Below, one piece after another: positions 16,092-23,207 of a DNA stretch of 33,934 bases (position 1 is the first letter of the stretch; every line of letters starts with the position of its first letter). Source of the stretch: CAZAOY01 sp964486925 (GTDB lineage: Bacteria > Bacillota > Clostridia > Oscillospirales > Ruminococcaceae); the NCBI GenBank assembly GCA_964486925.1, contig CAZAOY010000027.1, forward strand, positions 1 to 33,934, in the 5' to 3' direction. Below the pieces are notes generated by a model, which did no database searches, had not been told where the DNA came from, and was given only the letters and a program-made list of their open reading frames with translations. The translations under genes were made by a program, and so were the position numbers.

Positions 16092-17213
16092 ATGAAGTAC
16101 AATGTGGGTTTTGATAAGCAACGTATAGAACAAGCGAAAGAAAAAAGAAAAGCGCACTATTACGGTGAAAGAACGGATATCCCCTTTATCTACTCTGTTC
16201 CCGCAAAGGACAGCAAGGGTTGGATTAACGGTAATCCTTACTCCTTTTCTGAGATGCTAAACGATCCCATAAAATGCGTAGAGGGTCAGGTAAAGGGGTT
16301 TATCCATCAATGTGAAAGTTACCCTGACAGCGACTGGCTGCCAATATTCCAGACCTTTATGTTTGGTGAGGGGTTTGTGCCGTCACTGCTAGGTGCAAAA
16401 CAGATAGACGGTGGAGATATGCCTCCATTTCAGGAGGGCAGGCTGTTACAGTCGATTGAACAGCTAAAAGCTCTACCGGAAAGGATTGACGAAAAGCTAG
16501 GATATGGGCCGATTGCAAGAGAAGCACTGCTACGTATGGTGGACGCGTTTGATGGTTATGTGCCTATATGTATTACCGACCACCAGTCACCTTATGGTGT
16601 AGCTACAAAGCTGATGGATAATGAGGATTTAATGTTGTCCTTTTATGATGAACCAGAGCTTGTTGCAGAGCTGCTGGAGTACTGCACTAAGGCTATAGAG
16701 GATACGATAGATTTAGTGTACAGCTGGGTAGGCAAAGAGAATGTAGCTTTAAATCCGATACTACCTATACCGAATGAGGGTGGGGTAATCCTGTGGGACG
16801 ATTATGTTTCCGTAATAAATCCTGCACTGCATGAGGAATTTTGCAAACCATGCAACATGAAGCTTTTTGAAAGATACGGCAGGGGACATCTTCATACCTG
16901 CGGACCATATTTTAATGGATATATTGAGGCGGTTGTCGGTTGTAATCCGCGCTCCATTGATGTAAATATCCTGCGTAATATGGGGCGTACCCGTGAGGAT
17001 ATGCTTTTGCTTAAGCAAATTGCAGATGAACATAATATTATCCTTTGCAGCGGTATTACAGCAATTAACGAATCGGTATTTGATGAAAGCGGTACAGTTG
17101 CCGGGGATAAAGAGTTTCTATTTAAGCTAGCTAAAGGAAAGAATCTTATCCTTAGTGAGAATGGCAACAAAGAGCGTGGTGATGAGATAGCTTCATGGTT
17201 AAAGCAGGTGTAA
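16092..17213 (+). CDS. UroD-family protein with HxC but no third cysteine
   Basis: This 373-aa cytoplasmic protein has AAAGGA upstream and lies 23 bp after the previous gene. It belongs to the UroD/corrinoid methyltransferase superfamily: G-H-L-H268-T-C270-G-P-Y supplies the H-x-C pair, and I-N-P-A-L-H-E-E-F (242-250) replaces the S-P-x-x-F segment. At the C-terminus L-S-E-N-G-N-K-E stands where the third ligand cysteine would be in MtaA-like enzymes, so the metal set is incomplete unless C319 or another residue substitutes. It closes the locus, before a strong hairpin. With its neighbour it may form a heteromer or act on successive intermediates. No corrinoid-binding protein is encoded nearby. 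Confidence 0.78.
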   Translation: MKYNVGFDKQRIEQAKEKRKAHYYGERTDIPFIYSVPAKDSKGWINGNPYSFSEMLNDPIKCVEGQVKGFIHQCESYPDSDWLPIFQTFMFGEGFVPSLLGAKQIDGGDMPPFQEGRLLQSIEQLKALPERIDEKLGYGPIAREALLRMVDAFDGYVPICITDHQSPYGVATKLMDNEDLMLSFYDEPELVAELLEYCTKAIEDTIDLVYSWVGKENVALNPILPIPNEGGVILWDDYVSVINPALHEEFCKPCNMKLFERYGRGHLHTCGPYFNGYIEAVVGCNPRSIDVNILRNMGRTREDMLLLKQIADEHNIILCSGITAINESVFDESGTVAGDKEFLFKLAKGKNLILSENGNKERGDEIASWLKQV

Positions 17214-17316
17214 CATTATATCTGTGCCGAATTAAGTGGAAAGTATCTTTTTACAGAATGACTTGCCGCTATGGCTATTAATACTAATCTGCAATAAACA
17301 CTGTCTAAAAACCGCA

Positions 17317-17353
17317 AAAGCCGGATAACCCTATTTTTGGGGTATCCGGCTTT
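17317..17353. terminator. Terminator closing the transporter/UroD locus
   Basis: AAAGCCGGATAACCC and GGGGTATCCGGCTTT pair with a single mismatch around a T-rich 7-nt loop, ending TTTGAG. It separates the plus-strand locus from the opposing pseudogene and may serve both. Confidence 0.75.
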
Positions 17354-17410
17354 GAGTATTGGTTATATTTTGAATTATCCACTCGGGTGGTGTTCATATT
17401 ATAAGGACTT

Positions 17411-17880
17411 TTATATGTTAAGTTCTACAAGCTCGCATACCTCTATGATAGGGGCTTTTAGGAAATCGTAATAGCTAGTGTTTACGCATAAGGACTTATA
17501 AAACCCCGGCTCAAAGAATGCACCGCCCTCGTGTGAGCCGTCAGCCTTTCAGATTAGCCATTCGGGGTGTGTGGTTGCAAATCGATAATCCCACTGGACA
17601 GTTATGTAGAAAGGCGCCTTGATCTCCTCGTTATGCAGTGCATGAACCTGTTCTAGCAAAAGATTTTTATTACCAAGATAGGGGTGAACAAGCTCTGGAA
17701 ATTGTTTTGACGGATAGTATACCAAACCATGATGACAACGTGCAAACACCGTCATGGAACTTACATAAGCCTCTTTTGCCGTCTTAGCAAACAGCATTGG
17801 GTCGAATACTTCGCTATCTGATGGATATTCTCACTCGTGTTAAAGTCTAGATGGATCTGCCTTGGGGATAAGTCTTACAT
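17411..17880 (-). pseudogene. Decayed N-terminal fragment of a GHL6-type glycosidase
   Basis: Read on the minus strand from an ATG at 17880 (with AGAAAGGA upstream), the pieces spell R-Q-I-H-L-D-F-N-T-S-E, then in another frame F-A-K-T-A-K-E-A, T-V-F-A-R-C-H-H-G and T-V-Q-W-D-Y, ending T-H-P-E-W-L-I. After an in-frame TGA at 17551-17549 it continues K-A-D-G-S-H-E-G-G-A-F-F-E-P-G-F-Y. This order matches the N-terminus of hypothetical glycosyl hydrolase family 6 (GHL6) proteins, often fused to a beta-galactosidase trimerisation-like domain. Damage includes a stop at codon 2, probable frameshifts near 17864 and 17815, the internal TGA, and loss of everything after about residue 150 of a protein usually several hundred residues long. 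It is non-functional as it stands. Confidence 0.82.
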
Positions 17881-18166
17881 AATAATTATCCTTTCTATAA
17901 TAGAGTTACATGATTACATTTAATTACTAGGGCAAAATCGTAGACGCAGTTTTATTCACTGGGTTTCTTTATATCAAGGTTTAACCTACAGGTTTCATTT
18001 GGGTTTGTACATCCATAAAGTGAACGATAGGTGGCGGCAATTTTATCATAGTGTGTAATATGGCTAATTATTTCCACACACTTTGACGAAATACTATATT
18101 ATAATCTATACTTTTACTATATAGCACTTTGTGATTATATAATTTTACTAAAAAGGAGAAAAACAC
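17881..18166. other. Intergenic region with one candidate promoter
   Basis: Apart from the promoter at 18083-18112 and a small inverted repeat, AACC-TACA-GGTT (about 17981-17993), nothing recognisable was seen. Confidence 0.4.
18083..18112 (+). promoter_or_regulatory. Candidate promoter of the hypothetical gene
   Basis: TTGACG and TATACT are 18 bp apart, about 50 bp upstream of the ATG at 18167. An overlapping TATAAT at 18100-18105 lacks a partner. Confidence 0.5.
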
Positions 18167-18679
18167 ATGTCTGGAAAAACTGTAAAACCAAAAATAGAAG
18201 AGGTTATTGTAGGTGTTCTTAGTGGTGAGGCCTTGGAAAATGCATTAGACTTCATCTCGTTTTTACGTGCTAACAAAATGTCGCCTACATTGACAGCGGT
18301 AAACGCATGGGCTGTTAGCTATAAAGGTAAACGTGTATGTTATATAAGGGCTTCAGGTGCGGCAGATTACCATAATCTAGAGGATGGTTCGTGGCATATA
18401 GCTCATGTAAACTATGGAAAAACCAACCTTGTGGATAATGATAATTACGCTAAACAATATATCTCGGATGAGAAGCTAAAGGATATAGTTTTGGATAGAA
18501 TCAAAATGTGTGTAAGGTGCTATAATTGCAAACCGGGTAATTCGGTAACTATTGCGGACAAGCAATTTGATGAAGTATGTCATACCTGGTTATTAATGAA
18601 AAATCCTAACGCTGATGAGGTTAACTGCGCTAAGAAAATTGTAATGATGAGAAGAGGTGCAATAGCAAACCAGAAGTAG
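18167..18679 (+). CDS. Hypothetical protein with C-terminal cysteine cluster
   Basis: This 170-aa soluble protein is real by its ribosome site (AAAGGAG eight bases before the ATG), codon use and own promoter, but I do not recognise a named family. The N-terminal half (about 10-85) is an alpha/beta region rich in aromatic residues (N-A-W-A-V-S-Y-K-G-K, G-S-W-H-I). The C-terminal half holds C-V-R-C-Y-N-C (about 115-121), a G-N-S-V-T-I turn and C137 in F-D-E-V-C-H-T-W, four cysteines and a histidine that could bind zinc. No signal peptide or membrane span is present. It is followed by a degraded short sequence and a terminator, and probably forms a single-gene unit. Confidence 0.75.
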   Translation: MSGKTVKPKIEEVIVGVLSGEALENALDFISFLRANKMSPTLTAVNAWAVSYKGKRVCYIRASGAADYHNLEDGSWHIAHVNYGKTNLVDNDNYAKQYISDEKLKDIVLDRIKMCVRCYNCKPGNSVTIADKQFDEVCHTWLLMKNPNADEVNCAKKIVMMRRGAIANQK

Positions 18680-18758
18680 TAAGTATAGAAGCTGGAGGGG
18701 TAGATATGTCTAACAGAAGGATTGTATACTTAAAAATCCACACTGAAGTGGAATAGAA

Positions 18759-18839
18759 TACCAATATGTAAGCGACTTTAATGGAGGATTAGCACCTGCT
18801 AGAAGCGGTAACACATGGTATATACTAACACTTAAATAG
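18759..18839 (+). pseudogene. Possible WG-repeat-like coding remnant
   Basis: This frame reads Y-Q-Y-V-S-D-F-N-G-G-L-A-P-A-R-S-G-N before a TAG and resembles one WG repeat (Y...F..GLA.V..G). It has no start of its own. A nearby ATG at 18706 with GGAGGGG upstream gives only 16 codons in a different frame. It is best read as the tail of a decayed gene. The match is short. Confidence 0.3.
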
Positions 18840-18843
18840 AATA

Positions 18844-18882
18844 AAAGGCTACCCAAAAAGCTTTGTCTTTAGGGTAGCCTTT
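18844..18882. terminator. Bidirectional terminator
   Basis: AAAGGCTACCC and GGGTAGCCTTT form an 11-bp perfect stem with T-rich flanks on both strands. It can end both the plus-strand hypothetical gene and the minus-strand nadA transcript. Confidence 0.8.
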
Positions 18883-18974
18883 GTCATTGTTATTCCTATC
18901 TTATCTATAGTAATATAGGATAATTTTAAGGATAGATATCTCTAATAATACAGTATATATTGTTGCAGAATAAC

Positions 18975-19889
18975 CTACCCTAGTTCAATCATTCGATCGA
19001 TACAAACCTTCGCCTTGCGGATAGTTTCATCGGCTAGGATAATCTCCTCGCCGCCTTTGCCGCTAACGCTGTTGTAGACATCTATTAGGGTGGTGGCCTT
19101 CATGTTAGGGCAGAGTAGCTTGTGGGATAGGTAGTAGAAGCTCTTATCTGGGCAGGTGTACTGTAGGTGCTCGGCTATGCTTAGCTCTGTTCCAATTATA
19201 AATTCTTTACTATCAGATTCTTTGGCATAGTCCATAATTGCGGAGGTAGAGCCTACAAAATCAGCAAGCGACACTACCGCAGGCACACATTCGGGGTGGA
19301 CAAGAAGCTTTGCATTAGGGTGGGCAGACTTTGCCGCATTTACATCATCTATATTAACCACCGCATGGATAGGGCAACCACCTTGAAGTAGCTTGAAATT
19401 TTTGTGTGGTAGCTGTTTTGCTACATAGTCGCCGAGGTTGCAGTCAGGGATAAAGAGTATGTTATCATTCTCTATCCTGTCTACAATCTTTACCGCAGAT
19501 GATGAGGTAACGCAGACGTCGCAGACGGTTTTAAGCTCTGCTGTGGTATTGATATACGCCACCACTGTATATTCTGGATATCTTGTCTTTACCATCTCGA
19601 TCATCTCTTTGTCCATCTGTTCTGCCATTGGACAACCAGCGGTTGGGTTTGCAAGTAGAACCGTCTTTTGCGGGGAGAGTATCTTTACCGTTTCTGCCAT
19701 AAATCGAACACCGCACATCAGCATGTTATTCTGTGGTGCTTCGCTTGCCTTTACACTTAGTTGGTAGGAATCACCGGTGAAATCTGCAATCTCAACTATC
19801 TCTCTAGCCTGATAGCTGTGTGCCAGTATGCAGATATCTTTTTCTTTTTTAAGTCTTATTATTTCGTTTTGAATCTCTGATATTTTCAT
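18975..19889 (-). CDS. nadA: Quinolinate synthase A
   Basis: This 304-aa [4Fe-4S] enzyme condenses iminoaspartate with dihydroxyacetone phosphate to quinolinate in NAD synthesis. L-A-H24-S-Y26 opens the active site, C-G-V-R-F-M-A-E (59-66) is the family signature, and Y112-I-N114 and the V-T-S-S loop bind substrate. The cluster ligands are most likely C86 (G-C-P-M-A), C172 (G-G-C-P-I-H) and C260 (C-P-N-M-K), as in the short NadA type. AGAGG lies before the ATG. It follows metY on the same strand after 76 bp without a strong terminator, so cotranscription is possible. nadB and nadC, its usual partners, are not in the window. Confidence 0.96.
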   Translation of the reverse strand: MKISEIQNEIIRLKKEKDICILAHSYQAREIVEIADFTGDSYQLSVKASEAPQNNMLMCGVRFMAETVKILSPQKTVLLANPTAGCPMAEQMDKEMIEMVKTRYPEYTVVAYINTTAELKTVCDVCVTSSSAVKIVDRIENDNILFIPDCNLGDYVAKQLPHKNFKLLQGGCPIHAVVNIDDVNAAKSAHPNAKLLVHPECVPAVVSLADFVGSTSAIMDYAKESDSKEFIIGTELSIAEHLQYTCPDKSFYYLSHKLLCPNMKATTLIDVYNSVSGKGGEEIILADETIRKAKVCIDRMIELG

Positions 19890-19965
19890 TACTTACCTCT
19901 GCTTAAATTTTTGGTGTATTAATACCGACTGCCTGTATAAAACAATCTGATTCTATATAAAGATA

Positions 19966-21258
19966 CTATTCTGCCCTTGCAAGAGCCTGCTCGATATCAA
20001 AGATAATATCATCAATATGCTCTGTCCCAATTGAAAGACGGATTGTATTTGGTTTGATACCGCAGTCGGAAAGCTCAGCTTCGCTCATCTGGGAATGGGT
20101 GGTGGAGGCTGGGTGTATTACAAGGCTCTTGACATCCGCAACGTTTGCTAGAAGGGAGAACACCTCTAGGCTGTCGATAAATCTTTTAGCGGTTTCAGAG
20201 TCGCCTTTTATCTCAAAGGTGAAGATAGAACCTGCACCGTTACTAAAATACTGGTTATACAGCTTATGGTCTGGGTGACTTTCTAGAGAAGGATGATTTA
20301 CCCTCTCAACAAGCGGGTGCTTGCTTAGGAAATCTACCACCTTTAAAGCGTTATACACATGTCTTTCTACCCGAAGTGACAGAGTTTCTAAACCTTGTAG
20401 GAAGAGGAATGAATGGAATGGGCTAACGGTAGATCCTGTATCTCTCATTAGGGTTGTACGTATCTTTAGTATGTACGCAAGGTTACCGCATGCCTTTGTA
20501 AACACTACTCCGTGGTAGCTAGGGTTTGGAGCTGATAACCCTGGGAATTTATCATTTTGCGCCCAGTCAAACCTACCGTTATCGATTATAACACCGCCAA
20601 TTACCGTTCCGTGCCCGCCAATAAACTTTGTAGCACTATGAACCACTACATCCGCGCCGTATTCGATTGGACGGAGTAGGTAAGGGGTAGCAAAGGTATT
20701 ATCTACAATTAGAGGGATACCATATTTATGTGCAATACCCGCTACCGCTTTAATATCGATAACAGAGGAGTGAGGGTTACCAAGGGTTTCAAAAAATATT
20801 GCTTTGGTGTTATCGTTAATAGCTGCTTCAAAGTTTTGAGGGTTATCACCGTCAACAAAGGTGGTATCTATCCCAAAATCTTTAAGGGTGTGGGCAAAGA
20901 GGTTGTATGTGCCACCATAGATAGTCTTAGCCGACACGATATGGTCGCCCGCTTTAGCTATGTTTTGGATTGCATAGGTAATTGCCGCCGCCCCAGATGA
21001 GGTCGCCAGTGCCGCCGCACCGCCCTCTAACGCCGCTATCCTCTGTTCAAACACATCCGAGGTAGGGTTCATTAAGCGGGTGTAGATGTTTCCACCCTCC
21101 GACAGTCCAAAACGTCCTGCCGCTTGTGCACTGTTCTCAAATACGTACGAGGTTGTGGCATAGATTGGTACTGCCCTTGCGTCGGTAGCGCTGTCTGGTT
21201 TTTCCTGTCCAACATGTAGCTGTAAAGTTTCAAATTTATATGTATGTTTGCTATTCAT
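19966..21258 (-). CDS. metY: O-acetylhomoserine sulfhydrylase (aminocarboxypropyltransferase)
   Basis: This 430-aa PLP enzyme of the Cys/Met metabolism family makes homocysteine from O-acetylhomoserine and sulfide. The ATG at 21258 is chosen because GGAGG sits eight bases upstream; a longer ATG frame from 21285 would bury that ribosome site. F-E-T-L-Q-L-H-V-G near the start is typical. S-A-T-K211-F-I-G-G-H-G carries the PLP lysine, and Y-T-R-L-M-N-P-T binds phosphate. The C-terminal R-L-S-I-G-T-E-H-I-D-D is family-typical. It has a consensus promoter and a roughly 210-nt leader with an upstream small ORF and a hairpin, suggesting post-initiation control. No SAM riboswitch or T-box signature was found. 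Confidence 0.95.
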   Translation of the reverse strand: MNSKHTYKFETLQLHVGQEKPDSATDARAVPIYATTSYVFENSAQAAGRFGLSEGGNIYTRLMNPTSDVFEQRIAALEGGAAALATSSGAAAITYAIQNIAKAGDHIVSAKTIYGGTYNLFAHTLKDFGIDTTFVDGDNPQNFEAAINDNTKAIFFETLGNPHSSVIDIKAVAGIAHKYGIPLIVDNTFATPYLLRPIEYGADVVVHSATKFIGGHGTVIGGVIIDNGRFDWAQNDKFPGLSAPNPSYHGVVFTKACGNLAYILKIRTTLMRDTGSTVSPFHSFLFLQGLETLSLRVERHVYNALKVVDFLSKHPLVERVNHPSLESHPDHKLYNQYFSNGAGSIFTFEIKGDSETAKRFIDSLEVFSLLANVADVKSLVIHPASTTHSQMSEAELSDCGIKPNTIRLSIGTEHIDDIIFDIEQALARAE

Positions 21259-21273
21259 CTGTATATCCTCCAT

Positions 21274-21327
21274 AATTATGATCACGCTCTAAAAAAATTA
21301 ATAAGGATAGCGTGATACTCGATAATT
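21274..21327 (-). promoter_or_regulatory. Hairpin adjoining the metY ribosome site
   Basis: On the minus strand ATCACGCT (21316-21309) pairs with AGCGTGAT (21288-21281), and an outer AATTAT/ATAATT (21327-21322 with 21279-21274) can extend it around a bulge. It ends a few bases before the GGAGG of metY, so it could modulate translation. The loop contains a run of seven Ts. Confidence 0.5.
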
Positions 21328-21359
21328 TGTAATAGTAATTAAGTAAATAAAGAATTAGA

Positions 21360-21431
21360 TTACATCTGCAAACTACACATTCGTCCGTTACGAAAGTTTT
21401 GGCGGAGTAGCTTTACAAAATAAAAGTTCAT
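21360..21431 (-). CDS. Putative 23-residue leader peptide upstream of metY
   Basis: An ATG at 21431 preceded by AAAGGGGCGAG opens a 23-codon frame ending TAA at 21362-21360. The peptide begins M-N-F-Y-F-V-K-L-L-R, carries R-Q-N-F-R-N-G-R in the middle and ends M-C-S-L-Q-M before the stop. It lies inside the metY leader, about 35 nt after the predicted transcription start and about 100 nt before the enzyme start. The Cys and two Met codons near its end suggest a sensing role for sulfur amino acid supply; that is inference. It could be a chance ORF, but its ribosome site and position support translation. Confidence 0.5.
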   Translation of the reverse strand: MNFYFVKLLRQNFRNGRMCSLQM

Positions 21432-21474
21432 TTGCTCGCCCCTTTCAGTCTATAAATCATATAGGTTAAGTATG

Positions 21475-21503
21475 ATTATATCACAATCTTACCTTTGTGT
21501 CAA
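21475..21503 (-). promoter_or_regulatory. Strong promoter of metY
   Basis: On the minus strand a perfect TTGACA (21503-21498) and TATAAT (21480-21475) are 17 bp apart, an exact consensus. Transcription would start near 21468. Confidence 0.88.
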
Positions 21504-21593
21504 TAACAAAATTGTTTTATTATGAACTATATTGACAGACTTCATTCGAGATAGAGGTTCAATGGCATTTAAAACATTATAGATAATACAAAT

Positions 21594-21624
21594 GGTAGTA
21601 AATTTTCTAAGAAAACCCACTACC
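21594..21624 (-). terminator. Candidate terminator of the pilus operon
   Basis: On the minus strand GGTAGTGGGTTTT pairs with AAAATTTACTACC (three G-U pairs) and is followed by ATTTGTATT. It lies 22 bp after the last pilin-like gene. Confidence 0.6.
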
Positions 21625-21645
21625 GTTCGTTCTATAAAATAATGT

Positions 21646-22185
21646 TTAGTTTAGCCCGATTGGACGTACAGCGTAATCTCTTGTGGCAAAGGTGTTTGCG
21701 TCCTTTAGGATGGATATTCTAACGTAAAAGCTTTTAGGGTTATCGGTTGGGATAATAGCAGTATCTATACTACCATCAACTTTAATCGTATAAAAATCTA
21801 CCAGTAAGGATTTCCCCCTATAATATTTTCTATCCAAAAACAAAGTCCCATCTCGATATAGTAAATCCTGCCCTGCATTATCCTTAACCTCATATGTAGT
21901 TACTCCGCCCTCAAGCTCGTTTGCGGGGTTGATAGCATTATAGGTTATTGTTACTTTGTTTTGTGAGCATGAAACTGTGGAGGCTTTGTCAATTGCGCCT
22001 ATAAGCTCATTTGCTATGTTGTCCAGTAGAGTGTTGGTTTCAGCAAACTCCGTTGCATTGTTGTACGACTTTAGCATTGGTACAAACACAGTAGTAACCG
22101 CTAGCACAATCATTGAGAACAAAAGCATTGCAACCACAAGCTCTATTAAGGTCATACCACCTTTACCTTTTAGGATCTTCTTCAT
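21646..22185 (-). CDS. Prepilin-like protein (minor pilin/pseudopilin, PilW position)
   Basis: This is the last gene of the pilus operon, 179 aa. The ATG at 22185 has AAAGGAG seven bases upstream; a TTG at 22206 is a poorer start. The N-terminus reads M-K-K-I-L-K-G-K-G-G, then M-T-L-I-E-L-V-V: a short basic leader, cleavage after G10, and Glu at position +5, the standard prepilin signal for PilD. A hydrophobic helix follows to about residue 35. The rest is a beta-rich globular domain with a C-M-free core (S-Y-N-N-A-T-E-F, Y-E-V-K-D-N-A-G) that I do not recognise. It probably caps or initiates the pilus fibre with the two genes before it, four bases upstream. Confidence 0.82.
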   Translation of the reverse strand: MKKILKGKGGMTLIELVVAMLLFSMIVLAVTTVFVPMLKSYNNATEFAETNTLLDNIANELIGAIDKASTVSCSQNKVTITYNAINPANELEGGVTTYEVKDNAGQDLLYRDGTLFLDRKYYRGKSLLVDFYTIKVDGSIDTAIIPTDNPKSFYVRISILKDANTFATRDYAVRPIGLN

Positions 22186-22189
22186 TCCA

Positions 22190-22510
22190 TCACTCCTTTG
22201 GTGCAAATGATACAGGGTCGTCTGTTACAGTGATGGAAACATCTACATCTATAGTAGTACCCAATGTACCGTTAAATGAAATGGTTTGATCACTTCCGCT
22301 CTTTACTAAAACTGCCATGTTGTCAATTGCTTGGCGGGATGTAGCCTCCCTATTATGCACACCGGTAAACTTAACGGCGGTCATAATCATGGTGGTAATA
22401 GCGAGGAACAAAAGCGAAAGCACAAGTAAGCTTACAACGCTCTCAACCAGAGTTTCGCCATTTCTTGCTTTTAAGACTAACCCTACTCTAGGTAATGTTA
22501 ATCTTTTCAT
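22190..22510 (-). CDS. Small prepilin-like protein with Glu at +1 (PilV-like)
   Basis: This 106-aa protein is taken from the ATG at 22510, with GGAGG ten bases upstream; the frame overlaps the previous gene by 23 bp, implying translational coupling. R-N-G18 then E-T-L-V-E-S-V-V is a prepilin cleavage signal with Glu at +5 but Glu rather than Phe at +1, and the leader is longer (18 residues) than in its neighbours. One hydrophobic helix (about 24-46) precedes a small beta-rich domain. A minor pilin of PilV/GspI type is the likely role. The unusual +1 residue may affect processing or N-methylation. Confidence 0.75.
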   Translation of the reverse strand: MKRLTLPRVGLVLKARNGETLVESVVSLLVLSLLFLAITTMIMTAVKFTGVHNREATSRQAIDNMAVLVKSGSDQTISFNGTLGTTIDVDVSITVTDDPVSFAPKE

Positions 22511-23207
22511 GTGATACAAACCTCCATTCTCCCCCATCCCTAATCTTCATATCAGTTGATCCCTCTGCTTGTTGCTCAAGATACGCTCCTGACATGAAAT
22601 AGGTCACTACAGACTTTAGCTTTTTACTGCTGTCGTGCGGATTCTCTACCTCTACCGTTACGGTAGCTGTGCCATTTATGATAACGCTCTCGGGTTGCCA
22701 TGGGACAGCAGGAGTTATTACGTTACCATCGGCATCCTTAGTTTCGCCTGTTGCAGCTACTTCTACTACTTTAGTACAATTATCTGGTGTGATTTTAATC
22801 TCTACAACACAACCTCCTACAGTCGAAAAGTCTACACCTGTTAAGGTTGGAGTAAAGCTAAATGTTCGTACCCCACTTGGCAGTGCTGTACCTTTAATCG
22901 GATACAACTGCCCCAGAAGCTTCCCGCCCATTGTAATTGTGCTACCAACTAACTTGTCTTTATCACCCTTAGCAGGATTAGGATCATTCCCTATCTGCAA
23001 GGAATACTTGATCGTTTGCTGTATACTATCTGCATATAGCTTTTGTTGGTTGTAGCCTTCCTTTGCTAAACCCGATCCAGCGGCGGCGCTAGCCGCCACC
23101 AGTGCCGAGGTTCCGATAGCCATAAGCAGAAGCATAACCGCAAGCACAAACATTAACGAAGCGCCCGAGTTATTGTGTAATACGGCTAAGGCTTTAGTTT
23201 TTTTCAT
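22488..23207 (-). CDS. PilX/GspK-like pilus assembly protein
   Basis: This 239-aa protein is read from the ATG at 23207, whose GGAGG lies inside the end of the giant prepilin gene; the two overlap by 14 bp. The N-terminus has a basic segment, then S-G-A-S-L-M-F-V-L-A-V-M-L-L-L (14-28), like the N-terminal helix of PilX or GspK proteins, but there is no glutamate at +5. The remaining roughly 190 residues form a beta-rich extracytoplasmic domain ending near D-G-G-E-W-R-F-V. In pilus and type II systems, the protein lacking Glu5 commonly sits at the fibre tip. Its place among the other minor pilins supports that role by analogy. Confidence 0.72.
   Translation of the reverse strand: MKKTKALAVLHNNSGASLMFVLAVMLLLMAIGTSALVAASAAAGSGLAKEGYNQQKLYADSIQQTIKYSLQIGNDPNPAKGDKDKLVGSTITMGGKLLGQLYPIKGTALPSGVRTFSFTPTLTGVDFSTVGGCVVEIKITPDNCTKVVEVAATGETKDADGNVITPAVPWQPESVIINGTATVTVEVENPHDSSKKLKSVVTYFMSGAYLEQQAEGSTDMKIRDGGEWRFVSHEKINIT

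Noticed and set aside
16761..17170. Minus-strand ORFs within the last UroD-like gene
   Set aside because: They overlap a well-supported gene, each other, and show no family features.
21259..21500. SAM riboswitch or T-box before metY
   Set aside because: Neither the SAM-I core nor the T-box GGTGG-type box was found on the minus strand.
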